In this document: positions 1 through 8,906 of the stretch, piece after piece | Layout: each line of letters begins with the position of its first letter | Numbering within the stretch: the first letter of the stretch is position 1 | Origin: Sandaracinus amylolyticus | GTDB taxonomy: Bacteria; Myxococcota_A; Polyangia; Polyangiales; Sandaracinaceae | NCBI RefSeq assembly: GCF_000737325.1 | Contig: NZ_CP011125.1 | Location: 6,200,001 to 6,264,000 of the forward strand | Length of the DNA stretch: 64,000 nucleotides | Direction of reading: 5' to 3' | Notes under the pieces: generated by a model | Seen by the model: only the letters and a program-made list of their open reading frames with translations | What the model was told of the DNA's origin: nothing | Database searches by the model: none | Position numbers and translations under genes: made by a program

Positions 1-534
1 GATGCGCTCGCCGAGCTCGATGGGGTCGGCCGCGAGGGTTGGATCGCCGTGATCATCGACGTCGGGCTCGCGGACGGCTCGGGGCTCGAGCTGCTCGCGG
101 ACATTCGCCAGCGCTGGGACGATCTTCCGGCGCTCGTCGTCACGGGCCAGGACAGCCGCGCGCTCGCGAACCGCGCGCAGGCGCTGCGCGCGGAGTTCGC
201 GTTCAAGCCCTTCGGCCCCGACAACGTGCTGCGCTTCGTCGAGAGCGCGATCGCGCGCGATCCCGACGCGCGCGTCGCGCAGGTGATCGACGAGCTCGCG
301 ACCGCGTGGGGGCTCACGCCGCGCGAGCGCGAGATCGTGACGCTCGTGGTCGCGGGCCACTCGCGCGACGGCGTGATGGTGATCCTCGGCGTCACCGAGA
401 ACACGCTGAAGAGCCAGACGCGCAGCTTGCTGCACAAGGCCCGCGCGGCATCGCTCGAGGCGGTCGCGCGCGCCGTGCTCGAGCGCGCGGTGGGCCTTCC
501 GCTCGCGCCGGGCACGGTGCCGGAACGGCGGTAG
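1..534 (+). CDS. LuxR/NarL-type response regulator, 5' end outside window
   Basis: The frame is open to the left edge, so the N-terminus is missing. The 177 visible residues show the second half of a receiver domain followed by a LuxR-type helix-turn-helix. The likely phosphorylated Asp is visible residue 20 (IIDVGLADGSG), with the conserved Thr at 48 (VVTGQD) and Lys at 69 (FKPFG). The HTH runs from about 105 (LTPREREIV) to about 155 (ENTLKSQTRSLLHKAR). By family it should bind DNA when phosphorylated by a sensor kinase; no kinase is visible here. The next gene, greB, starts 9 nt downstream on the same strand. The recognition helix departs somewhat from the usual VSxxTV pattern. Confidence 0.85.
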   Translation, partial: DALAELDGVGREGWIAVIIDVGLADGSGLELLADIRQRWDDLPALVVTGQDSRALANRAQALRAEFAFKPFGPDNVLRFVESAIARDPDARVAQVIDELATAWGLTPREREIVTLVVAGHSRDGVMVILGVTENTLKSQTRSLLHKARAASLEAVARAVLERAVGLPLAPGTVPERR

Positions 535-543
535 GATGCGCGC

Positions 544-1053
544 GTGAGCGCGTCGAGCGAAGACGACGACGAGAAGAAGCCCGCCGGCCCGGTGTACACG
601 ACGCCCGAGGGGTTCGCGCGGCTGAAGAACGAGTACGAGCACCTCGGCGGCGTCGAGCGCCCGCGCGTCGTGCAAGGCGTGTCCGACGCTGCGGCGGAGG
701 GCGATCGCTCGGAGAACGCGGAGTACATCTACGGCAAAAAGCGGCTGCGCGAGATCGATCGCCGCATGCGCTTCCTGCGCAAGATCCTGGAGGCCGTGAT
801 GGTCGTCGATCCGGCGGTCGATCGCGGCGACACCGTGTTCTTCGGCGCGACGGTCGTGCTCGAGGACGACGCGGGCGAGACGTTCACGTACCAGCTCGTC
901 GGCGAGCACGAGACGGACGCGCAGCGCGGCCGCATCTCGTATCGCTCCCCGATCGGCGCGGCGCTGCTGCGCAAGAGCGTCGACGACGAGGTCGTGGTAG
1001 ACACCCCGCGCGGCCGCCGGAAGCTCACGATCGTCGAAGTGATCTACCGCTGA
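544..1053 (+). CDS. greB: Transcription elongation factor GreB
   Basis: A 169-aa protein of the GreA/GreB family, which enters the RNA polymerase secondary channel and stimulates cleavage of backtracked transcripts. The N-terminal coiled coil carries the signature GDRSENAEYIYGKKRLREID (about residues 57-76), including the acidic tip residues. The Y-x-Y-G-K-K form is typical of GreB rather than GreA. The C-terminal globular domain spans about 90-169 (VDRGDTVFFGATV, ISYRSPIGAALL). Start is the GTG at 544, 9 nt after the response regulator stop; an acidic/basic head (about 15 residues) precedes the family core. The next gene begins 3 nt after its stop, suggesting cotranscription. Confidence 0.92.
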   Translation: MSASSEDDDEKKPAGPVYTTPEGFARLKNEYEHLGGVERPRVVQGVSDAAAEGDRSENAEYIYGKKRLREIDRRMRFLRKILEAVMVVDPAVDRGDTVFFGATVVLEDDAGETFTYQLVGEHETDAQRGRISYRSPIGAALLRKSVDDEVVVDTPRGRRKLTIVEVIYR

Positions 1054-1056
1054 CGC

Positions 1057-1530
1057 ATGTGCTACTTCGCGTACCTCGCCGTCGAGATCCGCGACGACAT
1101 GCGCGCCGGCGACGTGCACGCCGACGTCGCACGGGTCGTCGCCGCGTCCACGGGCGTCGTGCTCGACGCCATCGCTCCGACGAAGCGGAGCACGCTCGCA
1201 GCGTTCTCGAAGGGCGCCGACGCATTGTTCGTCTTTCGCGTGGGCCACTGCGCGTGCGACTGGGGCGAGGCCGAGCACGCGAGGACGCGCGAGGTCGTGC
1301 GCGTCGTGCTCGCAGCGCGCGATGTGCGGCGTGTGCGCGTGGGCCGCTGGATGATCGGTGCGGACGTCGCGTCGGCGGATCCCGGACGTGGGACCGCCGC
1401 GCCGGAGTTGCACGAGATCGACTCGATCGAGCTCGACGGCGTCGAGTGGTCGAGGGGCGTGCAGCTCGTCGTGCGGCGCGCGCCGGTGCCGCCCTTCCCC
1501 ACGCAGACCCTCGCGCGTCTCGCGCGCTGA
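1057..1530 (+). CDS. Hypothetical protein
   Basis: A 157-aa protein without signal peptide or membrane segment; I do not recognise the family. It begins MCYFAYLAVEI and has a mixed alpha/beta look, with a Cys-x-Cys near residue 70 (GHCACDWGEAEHAR) that could bind metal but is not a known motif. ATG at 1057 is only 3 nt after the greB stop, so it is probably translated from the same message. Third-position GC matches the neighbours, which supports it being real coding sequence. Confidence 0.7.
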   Translation: MCYFAYLAVEIRDDMRAGDVHADVARVVAASTGVVLDAIAPTKRSTLAAFSKGADALFVFRVGHCACDWGEAEHARTREVVRVVLAARDVRRVRVGRWMIGADVASADPGRGTAAPELHEIDSIELDGVEWSRGVQLVVRRAPVPPFPTQTLARLAR

Positions 1531-1539
1531 GCACGCGCG

Positions 1540-1860
1540 TCAGCGGTCGTACACCACGCGCCGCGCGATCCACGCCGAGCCGACCACGAGCTGCGCCCAC
1601 AGCACGACGCACGCTGCGTCGAGCTCGACGATCGGCCCGCGGCTGCGGATCGCGAGGAGCGCGATGTCGCGCCCCCAGAGCACGAATCCCGTCGCGTCGC
1701 CGGCGAGCCACGCGAAGAACCAGATCCACGCGACCGCCATCCACGCCGCGCGCGTCGCGCCGCGTGTCCGATCGCGCAGCCGGCCCAGCGCGATGGGCAC
1801 GAGCGGCGCGCCCATCACGGGCACCAGCAACACGCACACGAGCTGGTCGCGTGGGCTCAT
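1540..1860 (-). CDS. Small multi-pass membrane protein, hypothetical
   Basis: A 106-aa protein starting MSPRDQLVCVLLVPVMGAPL, with about three hydrophobic segments (residues ~5-20, 38-58 and 70-95). Trp-rich segments such as AWIWFFAWLAGDATGFVLW indicate an integral inner-membrane protein. The frame stays open upstream, but that part is Arg/Ser-rich and overlaps the divergent lipoprotein, so I chose the ATG at 1860. It is convergent with the preceding gene (9 nt between stops). No function can be assigned. Confidence 0.6.
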   Translation of the reverse strand: MSPRDQLVCVLLVPVMGAPLVPIALGRLRDRTRGATRAAWMAVAWIWFFAWLAGDATGFVLWGRDIALLAIRSRGPIVELDAACVVLWAQLVVGSAWIARRVVYDR

Positions 1861-1963
1861 CACCGCGGAGCCTATCGCTTGCGCAACATCGCGGAAACCT
1901 GCAGCATCGCCACCGTCACGATGACCTGAGTCACCAGCGCCGTCCCGTTCGTGAGGTGAGCCC

Positions 1964-4669
1964 ATGATGCTGTCGAGCGCGCGCGTCCTCCCATCGATCG
2001 CCCTCCTGGCGCTGCTCGCCGCTTGCGGCGACGACGACGCCCCGTCGCGCGATGCCGGCGCGCCCGACGCGCGCGTGCCACGCGACGCACAGGTCGACGC
2101 GCCGCTCGAGGTGCTCGACGCCGGCACCGACGCCGGCCCGCTCGACGCAGGGCCCCCGGGGTGTCTCACGCCGGAGCTCGAGAGCGACGAGACCGTCACG
2201 ATGCTCACCGACGCGCTCGGCACGGCGCGCGTGACGATCGAAGACCGCAACGCCTGCCAGCGCACCTACTACCTCTCGTCGACCGCGGTACGCCGCGACA
2301 ACTCGCCCGCGGCGCCGCCGATCCCGAGCCCGCGCACGATCGTCGAGCGCGAAGGCGCGCCCTCGGTCCGCACCGGCAACGATCTCTTCGACGCGCTGCA
2401 CGCGCTCGCGATCGACGAGGCGCGCGAGAACGCGGTGGACTCGATCCGCGACTACGCGTTCGACGACGGCGCGTCCGTGCCCTGCGGCACCGAGGGCTGC
2501 TTCGAGACCGGACGCATCTGGAACTACGTGTGGACGCGCGACACCGCGTACTCGGTCGACCTCGGGCTCGCCGCGCTGGACCCGCTGCGCGCGTGCAACT
2601 CGTTGCTGTTCAAAGTATCGGACCGCCGCACCGGCGGCGGCACCGAGATCGTCCAGGACACCGGCACCGGCGGGTCGTGGCCGATGTCGACCGATCGAGT
2701 CGCGTGGGCGCTCGGCGCCGAGGAGCTGCTCCGCTGGATCGCGCCCGCCGATCACGATGCCTTCGCGGAGACGACGCTGCGCGCGCTGCGGAACACCATC
2801 GAGCGCGACCGCGAGACGATCTTCGACCCCGAGGACGGGCTCTACCGCGGCGAGCAGTCGTTCCTCGACTGGCGCGAGCAGACCTATCCCGCGTGGGTCA
2901 ACGCGCCGGGCGCGCCCGCGCTCGCGCACATCGGGATGAGCAAGACGCTCTCGACGAACGTGCTGCACCTGCGCGCGATCGAGCTCGCGGCCGCGCTCGC
3001 CGAGGAGGCCGGGGACACGACGAGCGCCTCGCGCTGGCGCGACTGGGCGGGCGATCTGCGCACCGCGATCCACGCGCGCTTCTGGCTCGAGGACGAGAGC
3101 TTGTTCTCGACGTACGTCACCACCGCGCTCGATCCCTCGCCGGTGCGTCGCTTCGATCTGCTCGGCGAGTCGCTCGCGATCCTCAGCGACGTCGCGACGA
3201 ACGACGAGGCGGACCGCATCCTCTCGACGTACCCGCACCTCGGCCCGGGTGCCGCGCCCGTCGTGCACCCGCAGCAGCAGCACACGCGCATCTATCACAA
3301 CCGTGCGGAGTGGCCGTTCGTGACCGCGTACTGGCTCCGCGCGGCGCGCCACGCCGACCACGACGCGGCCGGTGATCGCGCGGTGCGCTCGCTGATGCGC
3401 GCGGCGGCACTGAACCTCTCGAACATGGAGAACCTCGAGATCGCGACCGGCTCGCCGTTCGTCTCCGAGGGCGACATGAGCGGCCCCGTCGTGAACTCGC
3501 AGCGCCAGCTGTGGTCGGTCGCGGGCTACCTCGCGATGGTCCACCACGTGATCTTCGGTCTCGAGGCGAGCGACGAGGGACTGCGCGTGCGCCCGTGGAT
3601 CACGCGCGTGATGCGCGAGACGCTCTTCGACAGCGCGCGAACGCTCGTGCTGCGCAACGTCGTGTGGCGCGGTCACGTGCTCGACGTCGTCGTGCGACTG
3701 CCCGAGGAGCGCACCGTGGGCAACTACACCATCGCGCGCGTGCTGCTCGATGGCGCCGCGATCGGCGAGCGCGCGATCACCGAGGACGAGCTCGGCGCGC
3801 GCGCGCGGGTCGAGGTGGAGCTCCGCGCGGCATCGAGCGGCGGCGGCCACGAGATCACGACGCTCGACGACCCGTCGGACTGGCGTGCGATCTTCGGCCC
3901 CCGCACGCCGGCGATCACCGGCCTCGCGCACGAGGGCGACCGTGTGCGCGTGCAGTACGCGCTCGGCGGCGACGACACGAGCACGCTGCGCGTCGCGATC
4001 TATCGCGATGGCGTGCGCGTGGCCGACGAGCTCGCGGGCACGAGCACCTCGTACCTCGACGAGGCGACCGACGGCGCGACGACGACGCACTGCTGGGCCG
4101 TCGAGGCGTGCTTCACGTCGTCGGGCACGTGCTCGCAGCACTCGCCGCCGAGCTGCGACTGGGGCGCGGGCAACGAGCGCGTGCGCACCTTCGACGCGAG
4201 CACGTTCACCGTGACGGGTGGCTCGCCGATCACGCACTACGGCCGCTTCCACCACCAGGGCTGGGGCGACGACGGGCACCGCATCGAGGTGTCCGGCTTC
4301 ACGCCGACGGCGACCGGCGAGTACTTCCTCCAGACGCTGTACGGCAACGGCGGGCCCATCGACACCGGGATCACCGCCGCGGTGAAGCGCATCGTCGTCG
4401 AGGACGCGACCACGGGCGCGATGGTCGCGCAGGGCGTGCTCGCGATGCCGCACATGGGCGCGTGGGACCGCTGGGGCGAGAGCACGCTCGCGCGCGTGCG
4501 GCTCGAGGCGGGACGCACCTATCGGTTCGTGATCACCGCCGACGAGGACACGGTCAACATGAGCGCGTTCCAGCACTTCGCGTCGTACACCGCGAACGTC
4601 GGTGGCCGCGAGGGCCCGTTCGCGCGCGTGAACATCGCCGAGCTGCGCGTGCTCCGCGTCGCGCTCTGA
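1964..4669 (+). CDS. Lipoprotein with six-hairpin glycosidase-like domain
   Basis: A 901-aa secreted lipoprotein. The signal peptide ends at Cys21 (LLALLAACGDDD), followed by an Asp/Ala/Pro-rich linker to about 65. Residues ~140-600 look like an (alpha/alpha)6-barrel glycosidase: GRIWNYVWTRDTAYSVDLGL at ~183-202 has the W-x-R-D pattern seen at substrate sites of GH15/GH63-like enzymes, followed by GGSWPMSTDRVAWALG, EWPFVTAYWLRAARHAD and WSVAGYLAMVHHVIFG. Residues ~640-730 resemble a fibronectin-3 domain with four Cys. The last ~170 residues look like a beta-sandwich carbohydrate-binding module (FHHQGWGDDGHRIEV). SD GAGGTG lies 6 nt upstream. Expected role is external polysaccharide degradation; exact GH family and substrate are not determined. 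Confidence 0.75.
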   Translation: MMLSSARVLPSIALLALLAACGDDDAPSRDAGAPDARVPRDAQVDAPLEVLDAGTDAGPLDAGPPGCLTPELESDETVTMLTDALGTARVTIEDRNACQRTYYLSSTAVRRDNSPAAPPIPSPRTIVEREGAPSVRTGNDLFDALHALAIDEARENAVDSIRDYAFDDGASVPCGTEGCFETGRIWNYVWTRDTAYSVDLGLAALDPLRACNSLLFKVSDRRTGGGTEIVQDTGTGGSWPMSTDRVAWALGAEELLRWIAPADHDAFAETTLRALRNTIERDRETIFDPEDGLYRGEQSFLDWREQTYPAWVNAPGAPALAHIGMSKTLSTNVLHLRAIELAAALAEEAGDTTSASRWRDWAGDLRTAIHARFWLEDESLFSTYVTTALDPSPVRRFDLLGESLAILSDVATNDEADRILSTYPHLGPGAAPVVHPQQQHTRIYHNRAEWPFVTAYWLRAARHADHDAAGDRAVRSLMRAAALNLSNMENLEIATGSPFVSEGDMSGPVVNSQRQLWSVAGYLAMVHHVIFGLEASDEGLRVRPWITRVMRETLFDSARTLVLRNVVWRGHVLDVVVRLPEERTVGNYTIARVLLDGAAIGERAITEDELGARARVEVELRAASSGGGHEITTLDDPSDWRAIFGPRTPAITGLAHEGDRVRVQYALGGDDTSTLRVAIYRDGVRVADELAGTSTSYLDEATDGATTTHCWAVEACFTSSGTCSQHSPPSCDWGAGNERVRTFDASTFTVTGGSPITHYGRFHHQGWGDDGHRIEVSGFTPTATGEYFLQTLYGNGGPIDTGITAAVKRIVVEDATTGAMVAQGVLAMPHMGAWDRWGESTLARVRLEAGRTYRFVITADEDTVNMSAFQHFASYTANVGGREGPFARVNIAELRVLRVAL

Positions 4670-4679
4670 CGGAACGAAG

Positions 4680-4708
4680 AAGGGCGCTACGGAATCCGTA
4701 GCGCCCTT
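4680..4708. terminator. Bidirectional intrinsic-type terminator hairpin
   Basis: A perfect 13-bp stem (AAGGGCGCTACGG pairing with CCGTAGCGCCCTT) around an AAT loop, beginning 10 nt after the stop of the glycosidase-like lipoprotein. It sits between convergent genes. The A/T ends of the stem give a short U-run on either strand, so it can serve both. Confidence 0.85.
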
Positions 4709-4734
4709 ATCGCTTGCCCCGAGGGGGGCTCGGC

Positions 4735-4938
4735 TCACCAGCCCGAGGGCTCGATCTCGTGACCCGGGTCGTGTGCCGTGGGGTCCCACGTGAAGTCGCC
4801 GCTACGCCACGACGCGATGGTGTAGATGACCGCGATCGCGATGGCCAGCGTGACGATCAGGAGCACGTGCAGCTTCGGACCGGTCCACTCCTGGTCGTAC
4901 TTCGCGAGGCGATCTTCGAACTTCTTGGTGTCGTCCAT
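4735..4938 (-). CDS. Small single-pass membrane protein
   Basis: A 67-aa protein: a charged cytoplasmic head (MDDTKKFEDRLAKYDQEW), one hydrophobic helix at about residues 24-44 (VLLIVTLAIAIAVIYTIASW), then an acidic/His-containing tail. Upstream on the minus strand a TTGACG hexamer (forward 4992-4997) with a weak -10 at 17-18 bp spacing could be its promoter. It follows the sigma-factor gene by 110 nt on the same strand. The function is unknown, but the clear head/helix/tail layout makes a real gene likely. Confidence 0.7.
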   Translation of the reverse strand: MDDTKKFEDRLAKYDQEWTGPKLHVLLIVTLAIAIAVIYTIASWRSGDFTWDPTAHDPGHEIEPSGW

Positions 4939-5048
4939 CGAGCTGTCTCCGCGTGCCTTCGGGCGCGAGTGTTGGACCGTCCGGAGTCGGCCGTCAATCC
5001 TCGCGAGGGCATTGTCTCTGACCGTCGCGCAGCAGTCCTAGGCCCACT

Positions 5049-6710
5049 CTACTGGTCGAGGAAGCCCCGGAGCTGCGCGTTGCGCGTCGGGTTGCGCAGC
5101 TTCGCGAGCGCCTTCGCCTCGATCTGGCGGATCCGCTCGCGCGTGACGCCGAATTCCTGGCCGACCTCTTCGAGCGTGCGCGGCGCCTCGGTGCCGATGC
5201 CGAAGCGCAGCTTGAGGATGGCCTGCTCGCGCTCCGAGAGCGTCTCGAGCGCCTTCTGCATCTGCTCCTCGAGGTCGTTCCCCGAGACCGACTCGAGCGG
5301 CGAGCTCGCGCTCTTGTCCTCGATCAGATCACCGAGGTGGTGATCATCGTCCTCGCCGACCGGCGTCTCGAGCGAGATCGTGTCGCGCGCGATCGAGAGC
5401 ACCTCGAGCACACGAGCGACGCCCGCGGCCTTGTCGAGGTGCGGATAGAGACGCGCGGCGATCTCGTCCGGGTGCGGATCGCGACCGAGCTCCTGCACCA
5501 GGATGCGCGTCGCGCGCACCGTGCGGTGCAGCGCGTCGACCATGTGCACCGGCACGCGGATCGTGCGCGCCTGGTCCGCGGTGGCGCGGGTGATCGCCTG
5601 GCGGATCCACCACGTCGCGTAGGTGCTGAACTTGTAGCCGCGGCGATAGTCGAACTTGTCGACCGCGCGCATCAGGCCGATGTTGCCCTCCTGGATCAGA
5701 TCCAGGAACGCGAGCCCACGGTTCGTGTACTTCTTCGCGATCGAGACCACGAGCCGGAGGTTCGCCTCGACGATCTCGGCTTTCGCGATCTCCGCTTCCT
5801 GCTGCGCATCGCGCACGTCGCGGAGCACCTGGCGCAGCCGCTCGCGCGAGAGCCCCGACTCCTCTTCGATCGCGCCGACCGCGGCCATCGCCTCGCTGAT
5901 CGACTCCGACGCCGCCTCGAGCTCCTCGAGCGCGACGAAGCGCCCACCGACGCGACGGCGGCGCACGCCCTTCTGGCGCATGTCGGCCATCGTGCGGACG
6001 AGCTCCGCGGCATCGAGCCCGGCGCCGCGCTCGCGCGCGTTCGCGAGCGCCTGCTCGGCGCGATCGAGGCGGCGGACCATCTGCGTGAGCCGCTGCACCA
6101 CGCGCGCGAGCACCTTGCGATCGAGCTCGGTGCGCGTGCTCGACGACGCGGGACCGCTGCGCGGCGCATCGTCCTCGTCGTCGTCGCTGGTGCCGTGGCC
6201 CGTCAGCTGATCGAGCTCCTCGAGGCAGAGCCCGGGCTCGCGCAGCGACGCGAGGATGCGCATCTCGCCGCGCTCGATGCGCCGCGCCATCTCGACCTCG
6301 CCCTCGCGCGTGAGCAGCGAGACGCCGCCCATGCGGCGGAGGTACATGCGCAGCGGGTCGGTGGAGAACGCAGCGTCCTCGAGGTCCTTCGCGCGCGGCA
6401 GCGGAGCGGGCGGTGGAATCGGCGGCGTGGCGTCGAGCGCGAGCTCTTGATCCGTGAGCCGCTCGAGCACGTCGCCGCGCAGCATGATGCCGCTGTCGCG
6501 ACGCACGTCGCGTCCGTCGTCGCTCGCGTCGATGCGTCGTTCGTCGAAGCGCACCGTCGCGCGATGCTCGCTCGCGCGTGGACTGGTCGCGCTCGAGCGA
6601 TCGCCCGCTCGCTCGTCACGCCTACGGACTTCCGTGTCCCACGGCCCCAGCTCGTCGTCCGAGCGGGCCTGCGAGAGCGACGCGACCAACGACACGCTTC
6701 GGTTCGCCAT
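5049..6710 (-). CDS. RNA polymerase sigma factor, RpoD/SigA-like (sigma-70)
   Basis: A 553-aa sigma-70 protein. Region 1.2 is near 115-150 ([20 protein letters not shown]), followed by a long non-conserved insert (~150-310) with an acidic stretch. Region 2 starts at ~317 ([20 protein letters not shown]) and includes the -10 recognition helix ([15 protein letters not shown]). Region 3 follows, then region 4 with the -35 helix-turn-helix ([20 protein letters not shown]) near the C-terminus. A recognisable region 1.1 is absent; the first ~100 residues are Arg/Asp-rich and non-conserved. It could be the primary sigma factor or a group-2 relative, so no symbol is given. It lies 35 nt after the upstream minus-strand gene. 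Confidence 0.92.
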   Translation of the reverse strand: MANRSVSLVASLSQARSDDELGPWDTEVRRRDERAGDRSSATSPRASEHRATVRFDERRIDASDDGRDVRRDSGIMLRGDVLERLTDQELALDATPPIPPPAPLPRAKDLEDAAFSTDPLRMYLRRMGGVSLLTREGEVEMARRIERGEMRILASLREPGLCLEELDQLTGHGTSDDDEDDAPRSGPASSSTRTELDRKVLARVVQRLTQMVRRLDRAEQALANARERGAGLDAAELVRTMADMRQKGVRRRRVGGRFVALEELEAASESISEAMAAVGAIEEESGLSRERLRQVLRDVRDAQQEAEIAKAEIVEANLRLVVSIAKKYTNRGLAFLDLIQEGNIGLMRAVDKFDYRRGYKFSTYATWWIRQAITRATADQARTIRVPVHMVDALHRTVRATRILVQELGRDPHPDEIAARLYPHLDKAAGVARVLEVLSIARDTISLETPVGEDDDHHLGDLIEDKSASSPLESVSGNDLEEQMQKALETLSEREQAILKLRFGIGTEAPRTLEEVGQEFGVTRERIRQIEAKALAKLRNPTRNAQLRGFLDQ

Positions 6711-6745
6711 CGAGTCGGCGGATATATCACGGGTCGAAGTGATCG

Positions 6746-8179
6746 CTATACGGGGGTCCGTGCGAAATCGCTCCTGTGCTCAGAGCACAGAACGACGATC
6801 ACGAACGTGTACTCGAGCACGCGCGCGATCGGAGACTCCTGCCACGTCCCCGAAACGAGCCAGACATCGATCGGCGCGTACGCGACGAGCATCGACGCCG
6901 ACCACACGAGGCCGGTCGCGCGACCGCTCGCGACCTCGAGCGGGAGCAGCCACGCGAGATACCAAGGGTGCACCTGCGGCGCGACGAGGAGCAGCGCGAG
7001 GACCACGTCGCGCGCCGCGCGCAACGGCGCGGAACCCTTACGAACGTGGGCGATCGCGACAGCGAGCACGAGCAGCAGCGCGAGCCCGCGCGCGAGCAGA
7101 TCACCGAGGTGACGCGTCTCGAACGAGGTCGGTCGCTGCACCTCTTTCTTCGGAGCGAGCATCGTCGCGCGAGGGTCGAGCGGAGTGCCGCGCACGCGTG
7201 CGATCACCGGCGCGAGGAACGGCAGACGAATCCATCCCGGAGGCGCTCCGGACACGCGCCCGAGGCCCTCGAGCGCGAGCCGCGAGCCCTCCGCGAGCAC
7301 CACGAAACCGCCCTCGTTCCCGCGCCATCGACGCGCGTAGTGACCGAGGCCGCTCGTGTCGTCGCGCGCGTGTCCGGCGAGCGAGACGGGCGCGAGCACG
7401 CTCACACCGACGATGATCGATATCGAGATCGCGATCGCACCGCGCGCTCGCGGAGCGAGCGCGAGCAGCGGAACGAGCACCAGCCCGACGAGCTTGATCG
7501 CGGTCGCCGATGCGATCGCGAGCGCCGCGCGCGACCATGCGGAGCGCGCCATCGCGAGCACCGCGAGCACGAGGAACAGGCCCGCGAAGGCGTCGACGTG
7601 ACCGCCCAGCGCAGCCTCCTCGAGCGCGAGCGGGTTGAGCGCGTGGAGCGGCGCGCGCTCGGGTGCGAGGCGCGCGACGACGAGCGTGGTCGCGAGGTGC
7701 GCGATCAGCGCGACGAGCTTCATCGACCACGGCGCGTGCGCGATCGCGTCGGCGATCACGAAGACGATTTGCGCGAGCGGTGGATAGATCGTCGGCAGGT
7801 CGGGATGGTTGATGCGCGCATGGAGCGCGTCGCGCAGGCCGATCAGCGCGGGATCGGTCGGCGGGTACGCGTAGGGATCGATCCCATTGCGCAGCACGCG
7901 CGCGTCCCAGAGATATCGATAGACGTCGTCGGAGAGCAGCGGCGGCGCGCAGACCAGCGCGAGCCCGGCGACGAGCGCGATCCCGATCGCGACGTGCGTC
8001 GCGCGCATCGCATCGTCGTGGAGGCGCCACCACACGAGCCCCGCGTACGGCACGAACGCGGCGGCGATCGCGAGGACCACGTCGCTCGCGCGCGCGCCGC
8101 GGATCGCACCGAGCGCAGCGACGATCAGGAGCGCGGCGGTCGCGAGCGCAGCGACGTACGCGAGCCGCCGCGGTGTCAT
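6746..8179 (-). CDS. GT87/DUF2029-like polyprenol-linked mannosyltransferase
   Basis: A 477-aa polytopic membrane protein with about ten hydrophobic segments. The first external loop has the acidic motif [18 protein letters not shown] followed by [11 protein letters not shown]. That pattern is typical of GT-C glycosyltransferases of the GT87/DUF2029 group, which transfer mannose or similar sugars from polyprenyl phosphates. A later loop has [17 protein letters not shown], and [12 protein letters not shown] lies near the C-terminus, both usual for this group. It starts 7 nt after the upstream lipoprotein gene, so the two are probably cotranscribed. Acceptor and donor cannot be told from sequence. 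Confidence 0.8.
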   Translation of the reverse strand: MTPRRLAYVAALATAALLIVAALGAIRGARASDVVLAIAAAFVPYAGLVWWRLHDDAMRATHVAIGIALVAGLALVCAPPLLSDDVYRYLWDARVLRNGIDPYAYPPTDPALIGLRDALHARINHPDLPTIYPPLAQIVFVIADAIAHAPWSMKLVALIAHLATTLVVARLAPERAPLHALNPLALEEAALGGHVDAFAGLFLVLAVLAMARSAWSRAALAIASATAIKLVGLVLVPLLALAPRARGAIAISISIIVGVSVLAPVSLAGHARDDTSGLGHYARRWRGNEGGFVVLAEGSRLALEGLGRVSGAPPGWIRLPFLAPVIARVRGTPLDPRATMLAPKKEVQRPTSFETRHLGDLLARGLALLLVLAVAIAHVRKGSAPLRAARDVVLALLLVAPQVHPWYLAWLLPLEVASGRATGLVWSASMLVAYAPIDVWLVSGTWQESPIARVLEYTFVIVVLCSEHRSDFARTPV

Positions 8180-8186
8180 CGCGCGA

Positions 8187-8834
8187 TCAGAGCGTGAATA
8201 CGGCGACCGGGATCCGCTGACGCTCGTAGAGCGTCACGTTGTAGACGCCGATCACGCGACCACCGACCGAGATCGAGACCTGCGCCGGCGTCGGGCCCGC
8301 CGCGCCGCAGTTGCCCCAGTAGTGCAGCTCGACCTGGTACGTGCCGCGCGGCGGCTGCGGCGAGCTCCAGTACACGTTCTCGATCGTGTCGCCACCGGCG
8401 ACGCACGCGCCGCGCGCGTCGTGGTCGAGGATGCCGCCCGAGGCCGACTGGCGACGCTGATAGCTGATCGTCTCGCCGTACGGATCGGTCACGTAGAGAT
8501 CGATGTCCGCGCCTGTGCCCCACGCGAGCGTCACCTGGATCTGACCGCTCTCCCAGCCGCAGCCCTCGTCGATGCGGCCGTCGCAGTTGTCGTCGAGACC
8601 GTTGCACTGCTCGGGCGCGCCGGGCGTGCACTGCGCCTGGATCACGGTGACGCCCTGCGGCGGCGGAGAGGCCTGCACCTGCACCTGCGCGGTCGCGGGC
8701 GGCGGCGTCACCTCGATGCGCGCGGTGACCGGTGTCGTCTCGACGCGCCGTCGCGCGCGGATCGTGCAACCTGTCGAGATCGAAGCGAGCGCGATGCCGA
8801 GCGTGACGATGCCGAGCGAGCGAACGAGACGCAT
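8187..8834 (-). CDS. Lipoprotein with MopE-type metal-binding motif and DUF2135-like domain
   Basis: A 215-aa lipoprotein; start chosen at the ATG at 8834 because it gives a normal signal peptide (MRLVRSLGIVTLGIAL) with lipobox Cys23 (ISTGC). After a Pro/Gln-rich linker there is one copy of the myxobacterial/MopE putative metal-binding motif (CNGLDDNCDGRIDEGC, ~residue 85). Next comes a beta domain beginning IQVTLAWGTGADIDLYVTDP, matching the DUF2135/YfaP-type pattern, with an aromatic-rich end. It lies 7 nt upstream of the glycosyltransferase and probably shares its message. Likely outer-membrane or periplasmic. Confidence 0.78.
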   Translation of the reverse strand: MRLVRSLGIVTLGIALASISTGCTIRARRRVETTPVTARIEVTPPPATAQVQVQASPPPQGVTVIQAQCTPGAPEQCNGLDDNCDGRIDEGCGWESGQIQVTLAWGTGADIDLYVTDPYGETISYQRRQSASGGILDHDARGACVAGGDTIENVYWSSPQPPRGTYQVELHYWGNCGAAGPTPAQVSISVGGRVIGVYNVTLYERQRIPVAVFTL

Positions 8835-8906
8835 GCGTGGAGCCTCCGCGAGTCCGCGCGATGGTAGCACCGCGCGATGTCGCGACGGCTCACGGACGTC
8901 GTCGAT

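Noticed and set aside
1872-1964. Tiny hydrophobic minus-strand open frame ending VTQVIVTVAMLQVSAMLRKR
   Set aside because: Only about 20 residues from a possible GTG with no SD; it could be a membrane micropeptide ahead of the 1540-1860 gene, but support is too thin.
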